Under the pieces are notes generated by a model. It made no database searches. It was not told the origin of the DNA and saw only the letters and a program-made list of their open reading frames with translations. From Cryptomeria japonica (lineage: Eukaryota; Streptophyta; Pinopsida; Cupressales; Cupressaceae): DNA of 22,500 bases. A program made the position numbers and the translations under genes. Position 1 is the first letter of the stretch, and every line of letters begins with the position of its first letter. The stretch lies in contig NW_026729345.1 of the NCBI RefSeq assembly GCF_030272615.1, positions 65,001 through 87,500 of the forward strand, in the 5' to 3' direction. Below, piece after piece: positions 1 to 8,448 of this stretch.

Positions 1-319
1 CAAGGAGCCTCCCCGCATAGCAATCGGGGTGTGAGGTTACGGATGCAGCATTGATAGCAATCGAGGTGTGAGGCGAAGGATGCAGAAGTGAGAGCCGAGG
101 GATGTAGCAGAGATAGCAATCGGGGTGTGTGATGCAGAAGAGATAGCAATCGAGGTGTGCGGTGGGAAGGGCCCAGCAGCCAGAATGCATGAAGCGACGG
201 ATGAAGCAGTGATGACAACCGGGCTGTGAGGAGAGGAGGGATGCAGCCAAGAAAGCAATCAGGGCTCGAGGCAAGGGATGCATCAAGGATAGCAATCATG
301 TTGTGAGGCGAGATTCCAA
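1..319. repeat. Degenerate short repeats related to the 188-bp satellite
   Basis: About seven diverged copies of a segment like GATAGCAATCGGGGTGTGAG follow one another at irregular 30-65 bp spacing (near 17, 51, 111, 141, 205, 249 and 290), usually followed by a GGATGCAG-like stretch. The same words form the start of the 188-bp satellite unit to the right, so this looks like a decayed edge of that array in which only part of the unit was re-amplified. A small open frame on the minus strand here has no recognisable protein features. Confidence 0.75.
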
Positions 320-560
320 AGGCTAAACGTGAGAGGCTGCAGGGTCGACTCAGAGAGGTCTATGCATGTGAGAGGCTGAAAGCAAGGTCGACTCGGAGCG
401 GTCTATGCATCGGGCGCGCTTGGGGCGACTACCAGTGCCAACCCCTTATCCCGCGACGCGTCCGACAAAGAGAACGTTCCAAGGCGGCAGAGGAGGTTAC
501 CAGCCGAAGGATGCAGTAGCAATAACAGGTATAGTTCCGCGGCGGCCGAGAAGACTCACC
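320..560. repeat. Rearranged, diverged 188-bp satellite unit at the array edge
   Basis: This stretch contains most parts of the satellite unit (GGCGACTACCAGTGCCAACC, CTTATCCCGCGACGCGTCCG, GGCGGCAGAGGAGG) in the normal order. The GAGAGGCTG...GGTCGACTC...GGTCTATGCATG part is duplicated, and there are extra bases before the first well-registered unit. It is transitional between the decayed short repeats and the regular array. Confidence 0.7.
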
Positions 561-1864
561 GCATAGGAATCGGGATGCGAGGCGAGGGATGCGGCGGGAA
601 GGCCCCGACGGCTAAACGGAAGAGGCTGCAGGGCCGCCTCGGAATGGTCCAAGCATCGGATGCGATTGGGACGACTACCAGTGCCAACCCCTTATCCCGC
701 GATGCGTCCGATACACAGATAGTTCCAAGGCGGCCGAGGAGCCTCACCGCATATCAATCGGGGTGCGAGGCGAGGGATGGGGCGGGAAGGCCCCAACGGC
801 TAGACGGAAGAGGCTTCAGGGCCACCTCGGAATGGTCCAAGCATCGGACGCGCTTGGGGCGACTGCCAGTGCCAACCCCTTATCCCGCGATGCGTCCGAT
901 ACACAGATGGTTCCAAGGCGGCCGAGGAGCCTCACCGCATAGCAATCGGGGGTGCGAGGCGAGGGATGGGGCGGGAAGGCCCCAACGGCTAGACGGAAGA
1001 GGCTTCAGGGCCGCCTAGGAATGGTCCAAGCATCGGACACGCTTGGGGCGACTACCAGTGACAGCCCCCTATCCCGCGATGCGTCCGATACGAAGATGGT
1101 TCCAAGGCGGCCGAGGAGCCTCACCGCATAGCAATCGGGGTGCGAGGTGGGGGATGCGGCGAGATGGCCCCAACGGCTAGACGGAAGAGGCCACAGGGCC
1201 GCGTCGGAATAGTCCAAGCATCGGACGCGCTTGGGGCGACTACCAGTGACAACCCCTTATCCCGCGATGCGTCCGATACGAAGATAGTTCCAAGGCGGCC
1301 GAGGAGCCTCACCGCATAGCAATCGGGGTGCGAGGTGGGGGATGCGGCGAGATGGCCCCAACGGCTAGACGGAAGAGGCTGCAGGGCCGCCTCGGAATAG
1401 TCCAAGCATCGGACGCGCTTGGGGCCACTACCAGTGACAACCCCTTATCCCGCAATGCGTCCGATACGAAGATAGTTCCAAGGCGGCCGAAGAGCCTCAC
1501 CGCATAGCAATCGGGGTGCGAGGTGGGGGATGCGGCGAGATGGCCCCAACGGCTAGACGGAAGAGGCCACAGGGCCGCCTCGGAATAGTCCAAGCATCGG
1601 ACGCGCTTGGGGCGACTACCAGTGACAACCCCTTATCCCGCGATGCGTCCGATACGAAGATAGTTCCCAGGCGGCCGAGGAGCCTCACCGCATAGCAATC
1701 GGGGTGCGAGGCGAGGGATGCGGCGAGATGGCCCCAAAGGCTAGACGGAAGAGGCTGCAGGGCTGCCTCGGAATAGTCCAAGCATCGGACGCGCTTGGGG
1801 CGACTACCACTGCCAACCCCTTATCCCGCGATGCGTTCGATACACAGATAGTTCCGAGGCGGCC

Positions 1865-1876
1865 GAGGAGGTGGGG
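1865..1876. other. 28-bp deletion inside one satellite unit
   Basis: At 1870/1871 GGCCGAGGAG joins directly to GTGGGGGATG. Relative to neighbouring units, 28 bp is missing, including the GCATAGCAATCGG marker. The flanks share a short GAG, which fits slippage or microhomology-mediated loss. The downstream register is unaffected: the next marker is 348 bp away, which is 2 x 188 minus 28. Confidence 0.85.
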
Positions 1877-4176
1877 GATGCAGCGAGATGGCCCCAACGG
1901 CTAGACGGAAGAGGCTGCAGGGCCGCCTCGGAATAGTCCAAGCATCGGACGCGCTTGGGGCGACTACCAGTGACAACCCCTTATCCCGCGATGCGTCCGA
2001 TACACAGATAGTTCCGAGGCGGCCAAGGAGCCTCACCGCATAGCAATCGTGGTGCGAGGTGGGGGATGCGGCGAGATGGCCCCAACGGCTAGACGGAAGA
2101 GGCTGCAGGGCCGCCTCGGAATGGTCCAAGCATCGGATGCGCTTGGGGCGACTACCACTGCCAACCCCTTATCCCGCGATGCGTCCGATACACAGATAGT
2201 TCCAAGGCGGCCGAGGAGCCTCACAGCATAGCAATCAGGGTGCGAGGCGAGGGATGCGGCGAGAAAGCCCCAACGGCTAGAGGGAAGAGGCTTCAGGTCC
2301 GCCTCGGAATGGTCCAAGCATCGGACGCGCTTGGGGCGACTACCAGTGACAACCCCTTATCCCGCGACGCGTCCGATACACAGATAGTTCCAAGGCGGCC
2401 GAGGAGCCTCACCGCATAGCAATCGGGGTGCGAGGCGAGGGATGCGGCGAGAAGGACCCAACGGCTACACGGAAGAGGCTTCGGGGCCGCCTCGGAATGG
2501 TCCAAGCATCGGACGCGCTTGGGGCGACTACCAGTGACAACCCCTTATCCCGCGACGCGTCCGATACACAGATAGTTCCAAGGCGGCCGAGGAGCCTCAC
2601 CGCATAGCAATCGGGGTGCGAGGCGAGGGATGCGGCGAGAAGGACCCAACGGCTACACGGAAGAGGCTTCGGGGCCGCCTCGGAATGGTCCAAGCATCGG
2701 ACGCGCTTGGGGCGACTACCAGTGACAACCCCTTATCCCGCGACGCGTCCGATACACAGATAGTTCCAAGGCGGCCGAGGAGCCTCACCGCATAGCAATC
2801 GGGGTGCGAGGCGAGGGATGCGGCGAGAAGGACCCAACGGCTAGACGGAAGAGGCTTCGGGTCCGCCTCGGAATGGTCCAAGCATCGGACGCGCTTGGGG
2901 CGACTACCAGTGACAACCCCTTATCCCGCGACGCGTCCGATACACAGATAGTTCCAAGGCGGCCGAGGAGCCTCACCGCATAGCAATCGGGGTGCGAGGC
3001 GAGGGATGCGGCGAGAAGGACCCAACGGCTAGACGGAAGAGGCTTCGGGTCCGCCTCGGAATGGTCCAAGCATCGGACGCGCTTGGGGCGACTACCAGTG
3101 ACAACCCCTTATCCCGCGACGCGTCCGATACACAGATAGTTCCAAGGCGGCCGAGGAGCCTCACCGCATAGCAATCGGGGTGCGAGGCGAGGGATGCGGC
3201 GAGAAGGACCCAACGGCTAGACGGAAGAGGCTTCGGGTCCGCCTCGGAATGGTCCAAGCATCGGACGCGCTTGGGGCGACTACCAGTGACAACCCCTTAT
3301 CCCGCGACGCGTCCGATACACAGATAGTTCCGAGGCGGCCGAGGAGCCTCACCGCATAGCAATCGGGGTGCGAGGCGAAGGATGCGGCGAGAAGGACCCA
3401 ACGGCTAGACGGAAGAGGCTTCGGGTCCGCCTCGGAATGGTCTAAGCATCGGACGCGCTTGGGGCGACTACCAGTGACAACCCCTTATCCCGCGACGCGT
3501 CCGATACACAGATAGTTCCAAGGCGGCCGAGGAGCCTCACCGCATAGCAATCGGGGTGCGAGGCGAGGGATGCGGCGAGAAGGACCCAACGGCTAGACGG
3601 AAGAGGCTTCAGGGCCGCCTCGGAATGGTCCAAGCATCGAACGCGCTTGGGGCGACTACCAGTGACAACCCCTTATCCCGCGACGCGTCCGATACACAGA
3701 TAGTTCCGAGGCGGCCGAGGAGCCTCACCGCATAGCAATCGGGGTGCGAGGCGAGGGATGCGGCGAGAAGGACCCAACGGCTAGACGGAAGAGGCTTCAG
3801 GGCCGCCTCGGAATGGTCCAAGCATCGGACGCGCTTGGGGCGACTACCAGTGACAACCCCTTATCCCGCGACGCGTCCGATACACAGATAGTTCCGAGGC
3901 GGCCGAGGAGCCTCACCGCATAGCAATCGGGGTGCGAGGCGAGGGATGCGGCGAGAAGGACCCAACGGCTAGACGGAAGAGGCTTCAGGGCCGCCTCGGA
4001 ATGGTCCAAGCATCGGACGCGCTTGGGGCGACTACCAATGACAACCCCTTATCCCGCGACGCGTCCGATACACAGATAGTTCCGAGGCGGCCGAGGAGCC
4101 TCACCGCATAGCAATCGGGGTGCGAGGCGAGGGATGCGGCGAGAAGGACCCAACGGCTAGACGGAAGAGGCTTCAG

Positions 4177-4280
4177 GGCCGCCTCGGAATGGTCCAAGCA
4201 TCGGACGCGCTTGGGGCGACTACCAGTGACAACCCCTTATCCCGCGACGCGTCCGATACACAGATAGTTCCGAGGCGGCC
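4177..4280. other. Nested inverted repeat in the satellite unit (example unit)
   Basis: Outer arms GGCCGCCTCGGAA (4177-4189) and TTCCGAGGCGGCC (4268-4280) are perfect 13-bp complements. Inner arms ATCGGACGCG (4200-4209) and CGCGTCCGAT (4248-4257) are perfect 10-bp complements. The two internal-loop sides are each exactly 10 nt, and the apical loop is 38 nt. The pattern recurs in units of the 188-bp array. In many units the right outer arm reads TTCCAAGGCGGCC, which would be a G-U wobble in minus-strand RNA but a C-A mismatch in plus-strand RNA. Whether the structure forms as RNA or cruciform DNA is not shown. Confidence 0.75.
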
Positions 4281-4497
4281 GAGGAGCCTCACCGCATAGC
4301 AATCGGGGTGCGAGGCGAGGGATGCGGCGAGAAGGACCCAACGGCTAGACGGAAGAGGCTTCAGGGCCGCCTCGGAATGGTCCAAGCATCGGACGCGCTT
4401 GGGGCGACTACCGTTGCCAACCCCTTATCCCGCGATGCGTCTGATACACAGATAGTTCCGAGGCGGCCGAGGAGCCTCACCGCATAGCAATCGGGTT

Positions 4498-4744
4498 GCG
4501 AGGCAGATTATTGGGAAGGGAACCCCCTGGGATGCGGCTCAAGCAGTGCCCAAAGGGACTGGAATGCGGAATCACATCGAGAGACCCAAATGCTATACGA
4601 GGGCTCAAATCGAATTATCGATTTGGCCACGACATGGACGCATCGGAACGACTACCTTTGCCGAACCACTCGCAATTGCATCCATACCGAAACCAATAGA
4701 CATTTCCGTTAGAGCCCTCGCATAGCATTCGGGAATCTCGCATG
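4498..4744. repeat. Spacer with a diverged satellite-like segment
   Basis: After the last satellite unit the sequence changes to lower-GC DNA. From about 4575 to 4735 it parallels the satellite in order: a GACCCAAATGCTA segment (compare GACCCAACGGCTAG), ACGACTACCTTTGCCGAACC (compare GCGACTACCAGTGACAACC), then GAGCCCTCGCATAGCATTCG (compare GAGCCTCACCGCATAGCAATCG). This is one of three such segments lying next to the long-unit promoter elements. A 67-codon frame here has no support as a gene. Confidence 0.65.
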
Positions 4745-4830
4745 CCCCTCTAAATCGACCAATGCTGGCGCTCAATGAAAATCCGAGCGCTACCACCGTT
4801 CGAGCGCCAGCATTGGTCGAGTTAGAGGGG
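4745..4830. other. Large near-perfect inverted repeat (29-bp arms, 28-nt loop)
   Basis: The left arm (4745-4773, beginning CCCCTCTAAATCGACC) and right arm (4802-4830, ending GTCGAGTTAGAGGGG) are complementary at 28 of 29 positions. The hairpin lies about 35 bp beyond the TATATAGGGG core on the minus strand, so a transcript from that core would carry it near its 5' end. Shorter, diverged versions occupy the same position beside the next two core copies (about 5234-5318 and 5676-5750). Confidence 0.9.
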
Positions 4831-4855
4831 CACGGGGGAGAATGCTCCAGTCAAC

Positions 4856-4888
4856 ACCTCCCCTATATAAGTTATTTGTCCGATTCTC
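4856..4888 (-). promoter_or_regulatory. Pol I promoter-like element, copy 1
   Basis: On the minus strand the core reads TTATATAGGGGAGGTG, matching the plant RNA polymerase I start-site consensus TATATA(A/G)GGG. It is the leftmost copy, thus the one nearest the presumed 18S gene, and belongs to the long-unit class with AACTTATATAGGGG. A 29-bp-arm hairpin lies just downstream in the minus direction. On the plus strand the same bases could be taken for a Pol II TATA box, but the conserved G-run and the ribosomal context favour Pol I. The true gene promoter may still lie left of the window. Confidence 0.65.
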
Positions 4889-5068
4889 GCACAACCGTAG
4901 TCTGCCTCGTCGAATCAAACAACGGTCCCAGATTCCGACTTCCGTTCCGTAGAGACCCAAAAGCTAGATGGAGGCTCGCAAGAAAGAGAGTCGGCGCATA
5001 GCAATCGGGTTTCTCGAACGTTTAGGGACCGAGCTCACTTGCGGATAGGGCAAAATCCGCCAAGCAAC

Positions 5069-5220
5069 CCAAAAGCTAGACGGGGGCTCGAATCGAATCG
5101 CCTAGGCGGCCACAACAACGACGTGTTGGATCGACTACCAGTGCCAAACCATTCAGCAAGACTAGTCTGTGTCGAGGCCGGATAGAGATTCTCAGAGAGC
5201 GCCCGCATAGCATTTAGGAG
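5069..5220. repeat. Diverged satellite-like segment between promoter copies 1 and 2
   Basis: The order of words parallels the 188-bp unit: CAACCCAAAAGCTAGACGGG, then a GCCTAGGCGGCC stretch, then ATCGACTACCAGTGCCAAACC, GGCCGGATAGAGATTC, and GCGCCCGCATAGCATTTAGG. The preceding part (about 4930-5010) carries another partial copy with AGACCCAAAAGCTAGATGG and GCGCATAGCAATCGGG. This suggests that the satellite and this inter-promoter spacer share an ancestor. Confidence 0.65.
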
Positions 5221-5233
5221 ACCTGCCGCGTCC

Positions 5234-5318
5234 CTCACACTCGACAAATGGTGGTGCACGTTTATAAATCCGAGCGATCCCAACCCTTTCAAGCACCAAC
5301 ATCGGTCGAGATAGAGGG
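5234..5318. other. Diverged hairpin next to promoter copy 2
   Basis: CCTCACACTCGACAAATGG...TGGTGC and GCACCAACATCGGTCGAG...GAGG occupy the same place as the 29-bp-arm hairpin at 4745-4830. About 19 of 25 positions still pair. The apical GGTGC/GCACC pairing differs from the GGCGCTC/GAGCGCC of the first hairpin on both arms, as expected for compensatory change. Confidence 0.6.
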
Positions 5319-5345
5319 GCACGGAGGGGGCTGCGTGAGACAACA

Positions 5346-5378
5346 CAGTCCCCTATATAAGTTATTTGTCCGATTCTC
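5346..5378 (-). promoter_or_regulatory. Pol I promoter-like element, copy 2
   Basis: The minus-strand core is AACTTATATAGGGGACTGTG, 490 bp from copy 1. The TATATAGGGG decamer is intact, but the bases after it (ACTGTG) differ from the AGGTG of nearly all other copies. The flank reading GTCCGATTCTCACAC on the plus strand is shared. It belongs to the long-unit class with a hairpin downstream on the minus strand. Confidence 0.6.
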
Positions 5379-5499
5379 ACACATCCGAAGAATGGTCATC
5401 AAATCGGACAACAGCCCAAACTTCCGACTTCCGTCCCAGAAAGCCCAAGAGCTATCTAAAACGTTCATGGCCGGAACTCGATCGCGGCTATACCAGTCC

Positions 5500-5665
5500 G
5501 CCAAGCAACCCAAAAGCTAGACTGGAGCTCTAGTCGAATCACCTCTGTGGCCATTGCAAGGACGTGTTGGAGCGACTACCATTGCCGAACCATTCCGCAG
5601 GTCGAGTCCATACCAAGGCCGCATAGAGATTCACGATGAGCTCCTGCATAGCAATCAGGAGACTT
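5500..5665. repeat. Diverged satellite-like segment between promoter copies 2 and 3
   Basis: The segment runs CAACCCAAAAGCTAGACTGG, TGTTGGAGCGACTACCATTG, CCGAACCATTCC, GGCCGCATAGAGATTCACG and CTGCATAGCAATCAGG, the same order as the 188-bp unit and as the segment at 5069-5220. It is part of the roughly 441-bp long unit ending at promoter copy 3. Confidence 0.65.
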
Positions 5666-5675
5666 GCCGTGTCCA

Positions 5676-5750
5676 TCACAATCGATAAATCCTGGTGCAA
5701 GATTTTTGCATCCGAGCGCTCCAACCAGTCGAGCACCAGCATCAATCGAC
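5676..5750. other. Diverged hairpin next to promoter copy 3
   Basis: The arms TCGATAAATCCTGGTGC and GCACCAGCATCAATCGA face each other across a short loop, in the position of the 4745-4830 hairpin. The apical CTGGTGC/GCACCAG is perfectly paired although the base of the stem has decayed. It is the third member of this structure class. Confidence 0.6.
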
Positions 5751-5786
5751 ATAAACGGGCACGGGGGGAGGATGCTCGAGAACACT

Positions 5787-5819
5787 ACCTCCCCTATATA
5801 AGTTATTTGTCCGATTCTC
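5787..5819 (-). promoter_or_regulatory. Pol I promoter-like element, copy 3
   Basis: The minus-strand core is AACTTATATAGGGGAGGTAG, 441 bp from copy 2. It is the last copy with the AACTTATATAG form; copies further right read AGCTTATATAG. It sits beside a partly decayed hairpin and a satellite-like segment. Confidence 0.62.
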
Positions 5820-5935
5820 AAGCAGCCGAAGTCTGGTCATCGAATCGGGTCAAAGACCACAACTTCCGACTTTACCCACAATGCAAGTCATCGAATCGAA
5901 CATCGGCCCCCGAGTCGGACTCCATGCGTATGTCA
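5820..5935. other. Transitional spacer
   Basis: This is spacer between promoter copy 3 and the 50/56-bp repeats, holding GGTCATCGAATCGGGTC-like and CAAGTCATCGAATCGAACATC-like phrases that foreshadow the next array. No gene, RNA or further regulatory match is seen. Confidence 0.5.
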
Positions 5936-6235
5936 GGTCATCGGACCCAAATTCCGCCTTCCTGCGCATGGCGGGCCATCAATATCAACTCGGTCATCGG
6001 ACCCAAACTCCGCCTTTTTGCGTATGGCACGCCTTCAAATCGGTCATCGGACCCAAATTCCGCCTTCCTGTGCATGGCGGGCCATCAACATCAACTCGGT
6101 CATCGGACCCAAATTCCGCCTTTCTGCGCATGGCACGCCATCAACTCGGTCATCGGACCCAAATTCCGCCTTCCTGCGCATGGCAGGTCATCGGACACAA
6201 ATTCAGACCTCGCCAATATGCCTACGTATCGAATC
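5936..6235. repeat. Alternating 50/56-bp tandem repeat
   Basis: GGTCATCGGACCCAAATTCC begins repeats at 5936, 5992, 6042, 6098 and 6148, giving alternating spacing of 56, 50, 56 and 50 bp. The 56-bp form contains an extra ATCAAC/ATATC hexamer. A shortened copy starts at 6186. The alternation means the higher-order unit is 106 bp. Overlapping frames of over 200 codons arise because the repeat lacks stops; they show no protein family signature. Confidence 0.9.
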
Positions 6236-6331
6236 GGTCATCGGACCCAACTTCCGACTTCATCCATACTGTAGGGTCTTTGAGGTTGGCGCGGTGCGCT
6301 CAACCCAGGGAGTCGACCCATCGAAGCATAC

Positions 6332-6364
6332 ACCTCCCCTATATAAGCTATTTGTCCGATTCCC
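6332..6364 (-). promoter_or_regulatory. Pol I promoter-like element, copy 4
   Basis: The minus-strand core is AGCTTATATAGGGGAGGTG. It is the first copy in the 311-bp repeat and lies 545 bp from copy 3. A short dyad (plus-strand AGGGAG facing CTCCCC) ends at the G-run of the core, so a minus-strand transcript could begin with a small hairpin. Confidence 0.65.
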
Positions 6365-6642
6365 ACACCTGTGTAGTTTGCACCTCTGACCAGGACATCG
6401 ACCCCAACTTCCGAACTCGACTGCAACGACGGCACCAGCGCCTTGGTGCGCACCTTGCGACGCACAGTCCCAACATTCGCCTTCCTGCACATGGCAGGTC
6501 ATCGGACCCAAATTCCGACCTCGCGAGTATGCCTACATATCGAATCGGTCATCGGACCCAACTTCCGACTTCATCCATACCGTAGGGTCTTTGAGGTTGG
6601 CGCGGTGCGCTCAACCCGGGGAGTCGACCCAACGAAGCATAC

Positions 6643-6675
6643 ACCTCCCCTATATAAGCTATTTGTCCGATTCCC
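6643..6675 (-). promoter_or_regulatory. Pol I promoter-like element, copy 5
   Basis: Core AGCTTATATAGGGGAGGTG on the minus strand, 311 bp from copy 4. The flanking dyad is GGGGAG/CTCCCC. Confidence 0.65.
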
Positions 6676-6953
6676 ACACCTGTGTAGTTTGCACCTCCGA
6701 TCAAGACATCGACCCCAACTTCCGAACTCGCCTCCAACGACCGAACCAGCGCCTTGGTGCGCACCTTGCAACGCACAGTGCCAACATTCGCCTTCCTGCA
6801 CGTGGCAGGTCATCGGACCCAAATTCCGACCTCGCGAGTATGCCTACATATCGAATCGGTCATCGGACCCAACTTCCGACTTCATCCATACCGTAGGGTC
6901 TTTGAGGTTGGCGCGGTGCGCTCAACCCGGGGAGTCGACCCAACGAAGCATAC

Positions 6954-6986
6954 ACCTCCCCTATATAAGCTATTTGTCCGATTCCC
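6954..6986 (-). promoter_or_regulatory. Pol I promoter-like element, copy 6
   Basis: Core AGCTTATATAGGGGAGGTG on the minus strand, 311 bp from copy 5. The GGGGAG/CTCCCC dyad is retained. Confidence 0.65.
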
Positions 6987-7264
6987 ACACCTGTGTAGCT
7001 TGCACCTCCGATCAGGACATCGACCCCAACTTCCGAACTCGACTAAAAAGACCGCACCAGCGCCTTGGTGTGCACCTTGCAACGCACAGTGTCAACATTC
7101 GCCTTCCTGCACATGGCAGGTCATCGGACCCAAATTCCGACCTCATGAGCATACCTACTAATCGAATTGGTCATCGGACCCAACTTCCGACTTCATCCAT
7201 ACCGTAGGGTCTTTGAGGTTGGCGCGGTGCGCTCAACCTGGGGAGTCGACCCATCGAAGCATAC

Positions 7265-7297
7265 ACCTCCCCTATATAAGCTATTTGTCCGATTCCG
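7265..7297 (-). promoter_or_regulatory. Pol I promoter-like element, copy 7
   Basis: Core AGCTTATATAGGGGAGGTG on the minus strand, 311 bp from copy 6. The flank reads GATTCCGACACC rather than GATTCCCACACC. The following 38/52-bp array separates it by 869 bp from copy 8. Confidence 0.65.
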
Positions 7298-7380
7298 ACA
7301 CCTGTGTAGTTTGCACCTCCGCTCAGGACATCGACCCCAACTTCCGAACTCGCCTGCAACGACCGAACCAGCGCCTTGGT

Positions 7381-8010
7381 GCGCACCAAAAGTGCGCACT
7401 TTTGGAGGGCACTTTTGTGCGCTCCAAAGGTGCGCACTTTTGGAGGGCACTTTTCTGCGCTCCAAAGGTGCGCACTTTTGGAGGGCACTTTTTGGAGGGC
7501 ACTTTTCTGCGCTCCAAAGGTGCGCACTTTTGGAGGGCACTTTTTGGAGGGCACTTTTCTGCGCTCCAAAGGTGCGCACTTTTGGAGGGCACTTTTTGGA
7601 GGGCACTTTTCTGCGCTCCAAAGGTGCGCACTTTTGGAGGGCACTTTTTGGAGGGCACTTTTCTGCGCTCCAAAGGTGCGCACTTTTGGAGGGCACTTTT
7701 TGGAGGGCACTTTTCTGCGCTCCAAAGGTGCGCACTTTTGGAGGGCACTTTTCTGCGCTCCAAAGGTGCGCACTTTTGGAGGGCACTTTTTGGAGGGCAC
7801 TTTTCTGCGCTCCAAAGGTGCGCACTTTTGGAGGGCACTTTTTGGAGGGCACTTTTCTGCGCTCCAAAGGTGCGCACTTTTGGAGGGCACTTTTTGGAGG
7901 GCACTTTTCTGCGCTCCAAAGGTGCGCACTTTTGGAGGGCACTTTTGTGCACTCCAAAGGTGCGCACTTTTGGAGGGCACTTTTCCTGTGCTCCAAAGGT
8001 GCACACCTAG
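7381..8010. repeat. 38/52-bp tandem array inserted in a 311-bp unit
   Basis: TGCGCTCCAAAGG-type starts occur at 7418, 7456, 7508, 7560, 7612, 7664, 7716, 7754, 7806, 7858, 7910, 7948 and 7987. Spacings are 38 or 52 bp, with one of 39. The 52-bp form is the 38-bp form plus a duplicated 14-bp GGAGGGCACTTTTT-like piece. Each unit contains CCAAAGGTGCGCACTTTTGG, a 20-bp near-palindrome with one mismatched pair class. No stop codon occurs in most frames on either strand, which explains the overlapping frames of 200-340 codons. The array starts inside the CCTTGGTGCGCACC seed of the fourth 311-bp unit, consistent with amplification from that seed. Confidence 0.95.
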
Positions 8011-8133
8011 GTGAGCACCTTCGACCACACCTTGTAGCACACCAAACTCTGACTTTCGACTTCATCCGCAATGCAGGGTCTTTGAGGTTGGCGCAATGCG
8101 CACAACCAGGGGAGTCGACCCATCAAACCCAAC

Positions 8134-8166
8134 ACCTCCCCTATATAAGCTATTTGTCTGATTCTC
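8134..8166 (-). promoter_or_regulatory. Pol I promoter-like element, copy 8
   Basis: Core AGCTTATATAGGGGAGGTG on the minus strand, the first copy of the 157-bp class. The dyad AGGGGAG (8108-8114) and CTCCCCT (8136-8142) is perfect over 7 bp with a 21-nt loop and overlaps the presumed start site. Confidence 0.65.
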
Positions 8167-8290
8167 ATACATGCGTAGCCTGCAGGAGCAATTAGGACAT
8201 CGACCCCAACTTTCGGCTTCTAAACGAAAACAAGGTCTTTGAGGTTGGTGTAATGCGAACAACTAGGGGAGTCAACCCATCAAACCCAAC

Positions 8291-8324
8291 ACCTCCCCTA
8301 TATAAGCTATTTTGTCTGATTCTC
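8291..8324 (-). promoter_or_regulatory. Pol I promoter-like element, copy 9
   Basis: Core AGCTTATATAGGGGAGGTG on the minus strand, 157 bp from copy 8. One extra T lies in the ATTTTG stretch upstream of the core in the minus direction. Confidence 0.63.
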
Positions 8325-8448
8325 ATACATGTGTAGTCTACAGGAGCAATTAGGACATCGACCCCAACTTTTGACTTCTTAACGAAAACAAGGTCTTTGA
8401 GGTTGACGTAATGCGCACAACCAGGGGAGTCGACCCATCAAACCCAAC

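Larger units (their letters stand above)
561..4497. repeat. 188-bp tandem satellite, 21 units
   Basis: The word GCATAGCAATCGG recurs at 561, 749, 937, 1126, 1314, 1502, 1690, (lost near 1870), 2038, 2226, 2414, 2602, 2790, 2978, 3166, 3354, 3542, 3730, 3918, 4106, 4294 and 4482. The spacing is 188 bp except one 189-bp unit and one unit shortened by 28 bp at 1870/1871. Units left of about 2400 vary, while those to the right are almost identical within sub-blocks. Each unit holds a nested inverted repeat (see 4177-4280). Open frames of 60-147 codons recur because the repeat recurs; 188 is not a multiple of three, so the frame shifts from unit to unit, which argues against coding. If the minus-strand Pol I reading is right, the array lies downstream of the visible promoters, in a transcribed spacer or between spacer promoters and the gene promoter. 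Confidence 0.97.
6236..7390. repeat. 311-bp promoter-bearing tandem repeat (three full units, one interrupted)
   Basis: Units begin with GGTCATCGGACCCAACTTCC at 6236, 6547, 6858 and 7169, spaced exactly 311 bp. Each contains, in plus order, GGGTCTTTGAGGTTGGCGCG, GAGTCGACCCA, the CTATATAAGC core, GACATCGACCCCAACTTCCG, a CGCCTTGGTGCGCACC seed and a relic of the 50-bp repeat. The fourth unit is interrupted at its seed by the 38/52-bp array. The many overlapping frames are repeat artefacts. Confidence 0.95.

Noticed and set aside
1005-4385. Repeated 60-94-codon minus-strand frames with similar peptides
   Set aside because: They recur every 188 bp only because the satellite does, and overlap each other in different frames. 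Promoter and domain evidence is absent.
561-4497. CRISPR array
   Set aside because: The whole 188-bp unit is repeated without unique spacers, and the window is clearly plant nuclear DNA with 5S rRNA genes.
1-4497. Centromeric-type satellite
   Set aside because: A unit length near 180 bp is typical of plant centromeres. However, homology to the inter-promoter spacer and adjacency to Pol I-like cores and 5S genes fit an rDNA spacer repeat better.
7167-8195. Overlapping 200-340-codon frames across the 38/52-bp array
   Set aside because: The 38/52-bp repeat has no stop codon in most frames on either strand, and its unit length is not a multiple of three. No start context, domain or signal supports translation.
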